Shown here: one piece after another, positions 6,448 through 7,073 of the stretch
Layout: every line of letters starts with the position of its first letter
Numbering within the stretch: the stretch's first letter is position 1
NCBI GenBank assembly: GCA_028679485.1
Contig: JAJRBL010000221.1
Coordinates: 1-7,073 of the forward strand
Source: Methanospirillum sp.
Lineage (GTDB): Archaea > Halobacteriota > Methanomicrobia > Methanomicrobiales > Methanospirillaceae
DNA length: 7,073 nucleotides
Direction: 5' to 3'
Translations under genes and position numbers: made by a program
The notes under the pieces: model-generated
Seen by the model: only the letters and a program-made list of their open reading frames with translations
Databases searched by the model: none
What the model was told of the DNA's origin: nothing

Positions 6448-7073
6448 AAGAACGGGAAGAGTGTTTCTGGTAGGTTCGGGCCCGGGCGGCCTGAATCTTA
6501 TGACCCGGCGTGCCAGGGAGGTCCTGGATAATGCCGATGTTATCCTTTATGATCAGTTGCCTGGTGATGAGATCCTTTCAAGCCTCCCGGAAGGGGCTGA
6601 AAAGATCGATGTGGGTAAGTTCGGCGGACACCATGTCAGGGAACAGCACGAGATCGAAGACCTGATGATCAGGTATGCAGAAAAAGGTCTCCGGGTGGTG
6701 CGGCTGAAAGGCGGGGATCCGTTCCTCTTTGGAAGAGGTGGAGAAGAACTGGAGATCTGCAGGTCCCGTAATATCCCCGTGGAAGTAGTCCCGGGTATCA
6801 CGAGCGCGATAGCCGTTCCTGCCTCTGTCGGTATCCCGGTTACGCACCGGAAATATGCATCACAGGTCACGATAATCACGGGCAATGAAGATCCCACAAA
6901 GGAGGAGTCTGCAATTGACTGGGAATGGCTGGCCGGCTCCCGGGGCACCATTGTTATCCTGATGGGTGTGAAGAATCTTGGGAAAATTGCCGGTGCACTG
7001 GTAAAGAACGGAATGAGTCCCGCCACCCTTGTTGCCGTGATTGAAAGGGGTCTCCGGCCTGATCAGCGCGAAA
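6440..7073 (+). CDS. cobA: Uroporphyrinogen-III C-methyltransferase (SUMT), 3'-truncated by the window edge
   Basis: It transfers two methyl groups from S-adenosylmethionine to uroporphyrinogen III, making precorrin-2, the substrate of the first gene's product. The frame is open from the ATG at 6440, overlapping hemC by 8 bases, to the window end, giving 211 residues of a protein usually about 240-260 long. Motifs in order: VFLVGSGPGGLNLMT (8-22), the glycine-rich SAM-binding start; YDQLP (37-41); VGKFGGHH (58-65); VVRLKGGDPFLFGRGGEE (86-103), the diagnostic SUMT motif; VVPGITSAIAVPASVGIPVTHR (117-138); and TIVILMGV (170-177). No fused uroporphyrinogen-III synthase domain is visible before the cut, though one could follow. 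No stop codon is in the window. Confidence 0.95.
   Translation, partial: MIERTGRVFLVGSGPGGLNLMTRRAREVLDNADVILYDQLPGDEILSSLPEGAEKIDVGKFGGHHVREQHEIEDLMIRYAEKGLRVVRLKGGDPFLFGRGGEELEICRSRNIPVEVVPGITSAIAVPASVGIPVTHRKYASQVTIITGNEDPTKEESAIDWEWLAGSRGTIVILMGVKNLGKIAGALVKNGMSPATLVAVIERGLRPDQRE

Noticed and set aside
1..7073. CRISPR array, insertion sequence or riboswitch
   Set aside because: No regularly spaced direct repeats and no transposase frame were seen. The only leader of note, before 1497, is too short and does not show a cobalamin or other riboswitch core that I recognise.

Overview
The window looks like the chromosome of a methanogenic archaeon, most likely a Methanomicrobiales relative such as Methanoregula. 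This is inferred from gene content, gene order and protein style, not from a database match. Supporting points are a Gly tRNA gene without an encoded CCA end, a compact tetrapyrrole operon in the order seen in methanogens (precorrin-2 dehydrogenase, hemA, hemB, hemL, hemC, cobA), archaeal-type variants in these enzymes, and A/T-rich TATA-like elements in place of bacterial -35/-10 promoters.

Layout: (1) Bases 1-53 hold the last 16 codons of a forward-strand gene, ending at a small hairpin with a T run. (2) Bases 82-1155 (minus strand) encode a 357-residue protein with an HsdR N-terminal-type PD-(D/E)xK nuclease domain and no helicase. It lies in strikingly AT-rich DNA (samples of 20-28% GC against about 55% in the operon), which suggests horizontal acquisition. 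(3) Bases 1299-1370 (minus strand) are a complete tRNA-Gly(GCC), at whose 3' end the AT-rich segment begins. (4) Bases 1371-1496 are a divergent control region with TATA-like elements and two nested exact 7-base inverted repeats. (5) From 1497 to the right edge runs an unbroken plus-strand operon of six genes; every neighbouring pair overlaps (4, 22, 14, 16 and 8 bases). The last gene is cut by the window edge.

How the genes work together: HemA reduces glutamyl-tRNA to glutamate-1-semialdehyde, HemL converts it to 5-aminolevulinate, HemB condenses two of these to porphobilinogen, and HemC polymerises four porphobilinogens to hydroxymethylbilane. A uroporphyrinogen-III synthase (hemD, not in the window, possibly just downstream) would close the ring. 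CobA then methylates uroporphyrinogen III to precorrin-2, and the first gene's product would oxidise this to sirohydrochlorin. In a methanogen this precursor feeds the nickel cofactor F430 of methyl-coenzyme M reductase, cobalamin and siroheme.

Most points for a second look are modest. The precorrin-2 dehydrogenase homologue appears to lack the catalytic aspartate of the CysG/Met8p/SirC family. The operon leader has nested inverted repeats whose outer arms contain NikR-like half-sites, but at the wrong spacing. The orphan HsdR_N nuclease sits as a compact AT-rich cassette against a tRNA gene. I did not find a clearly new multi-gene system.
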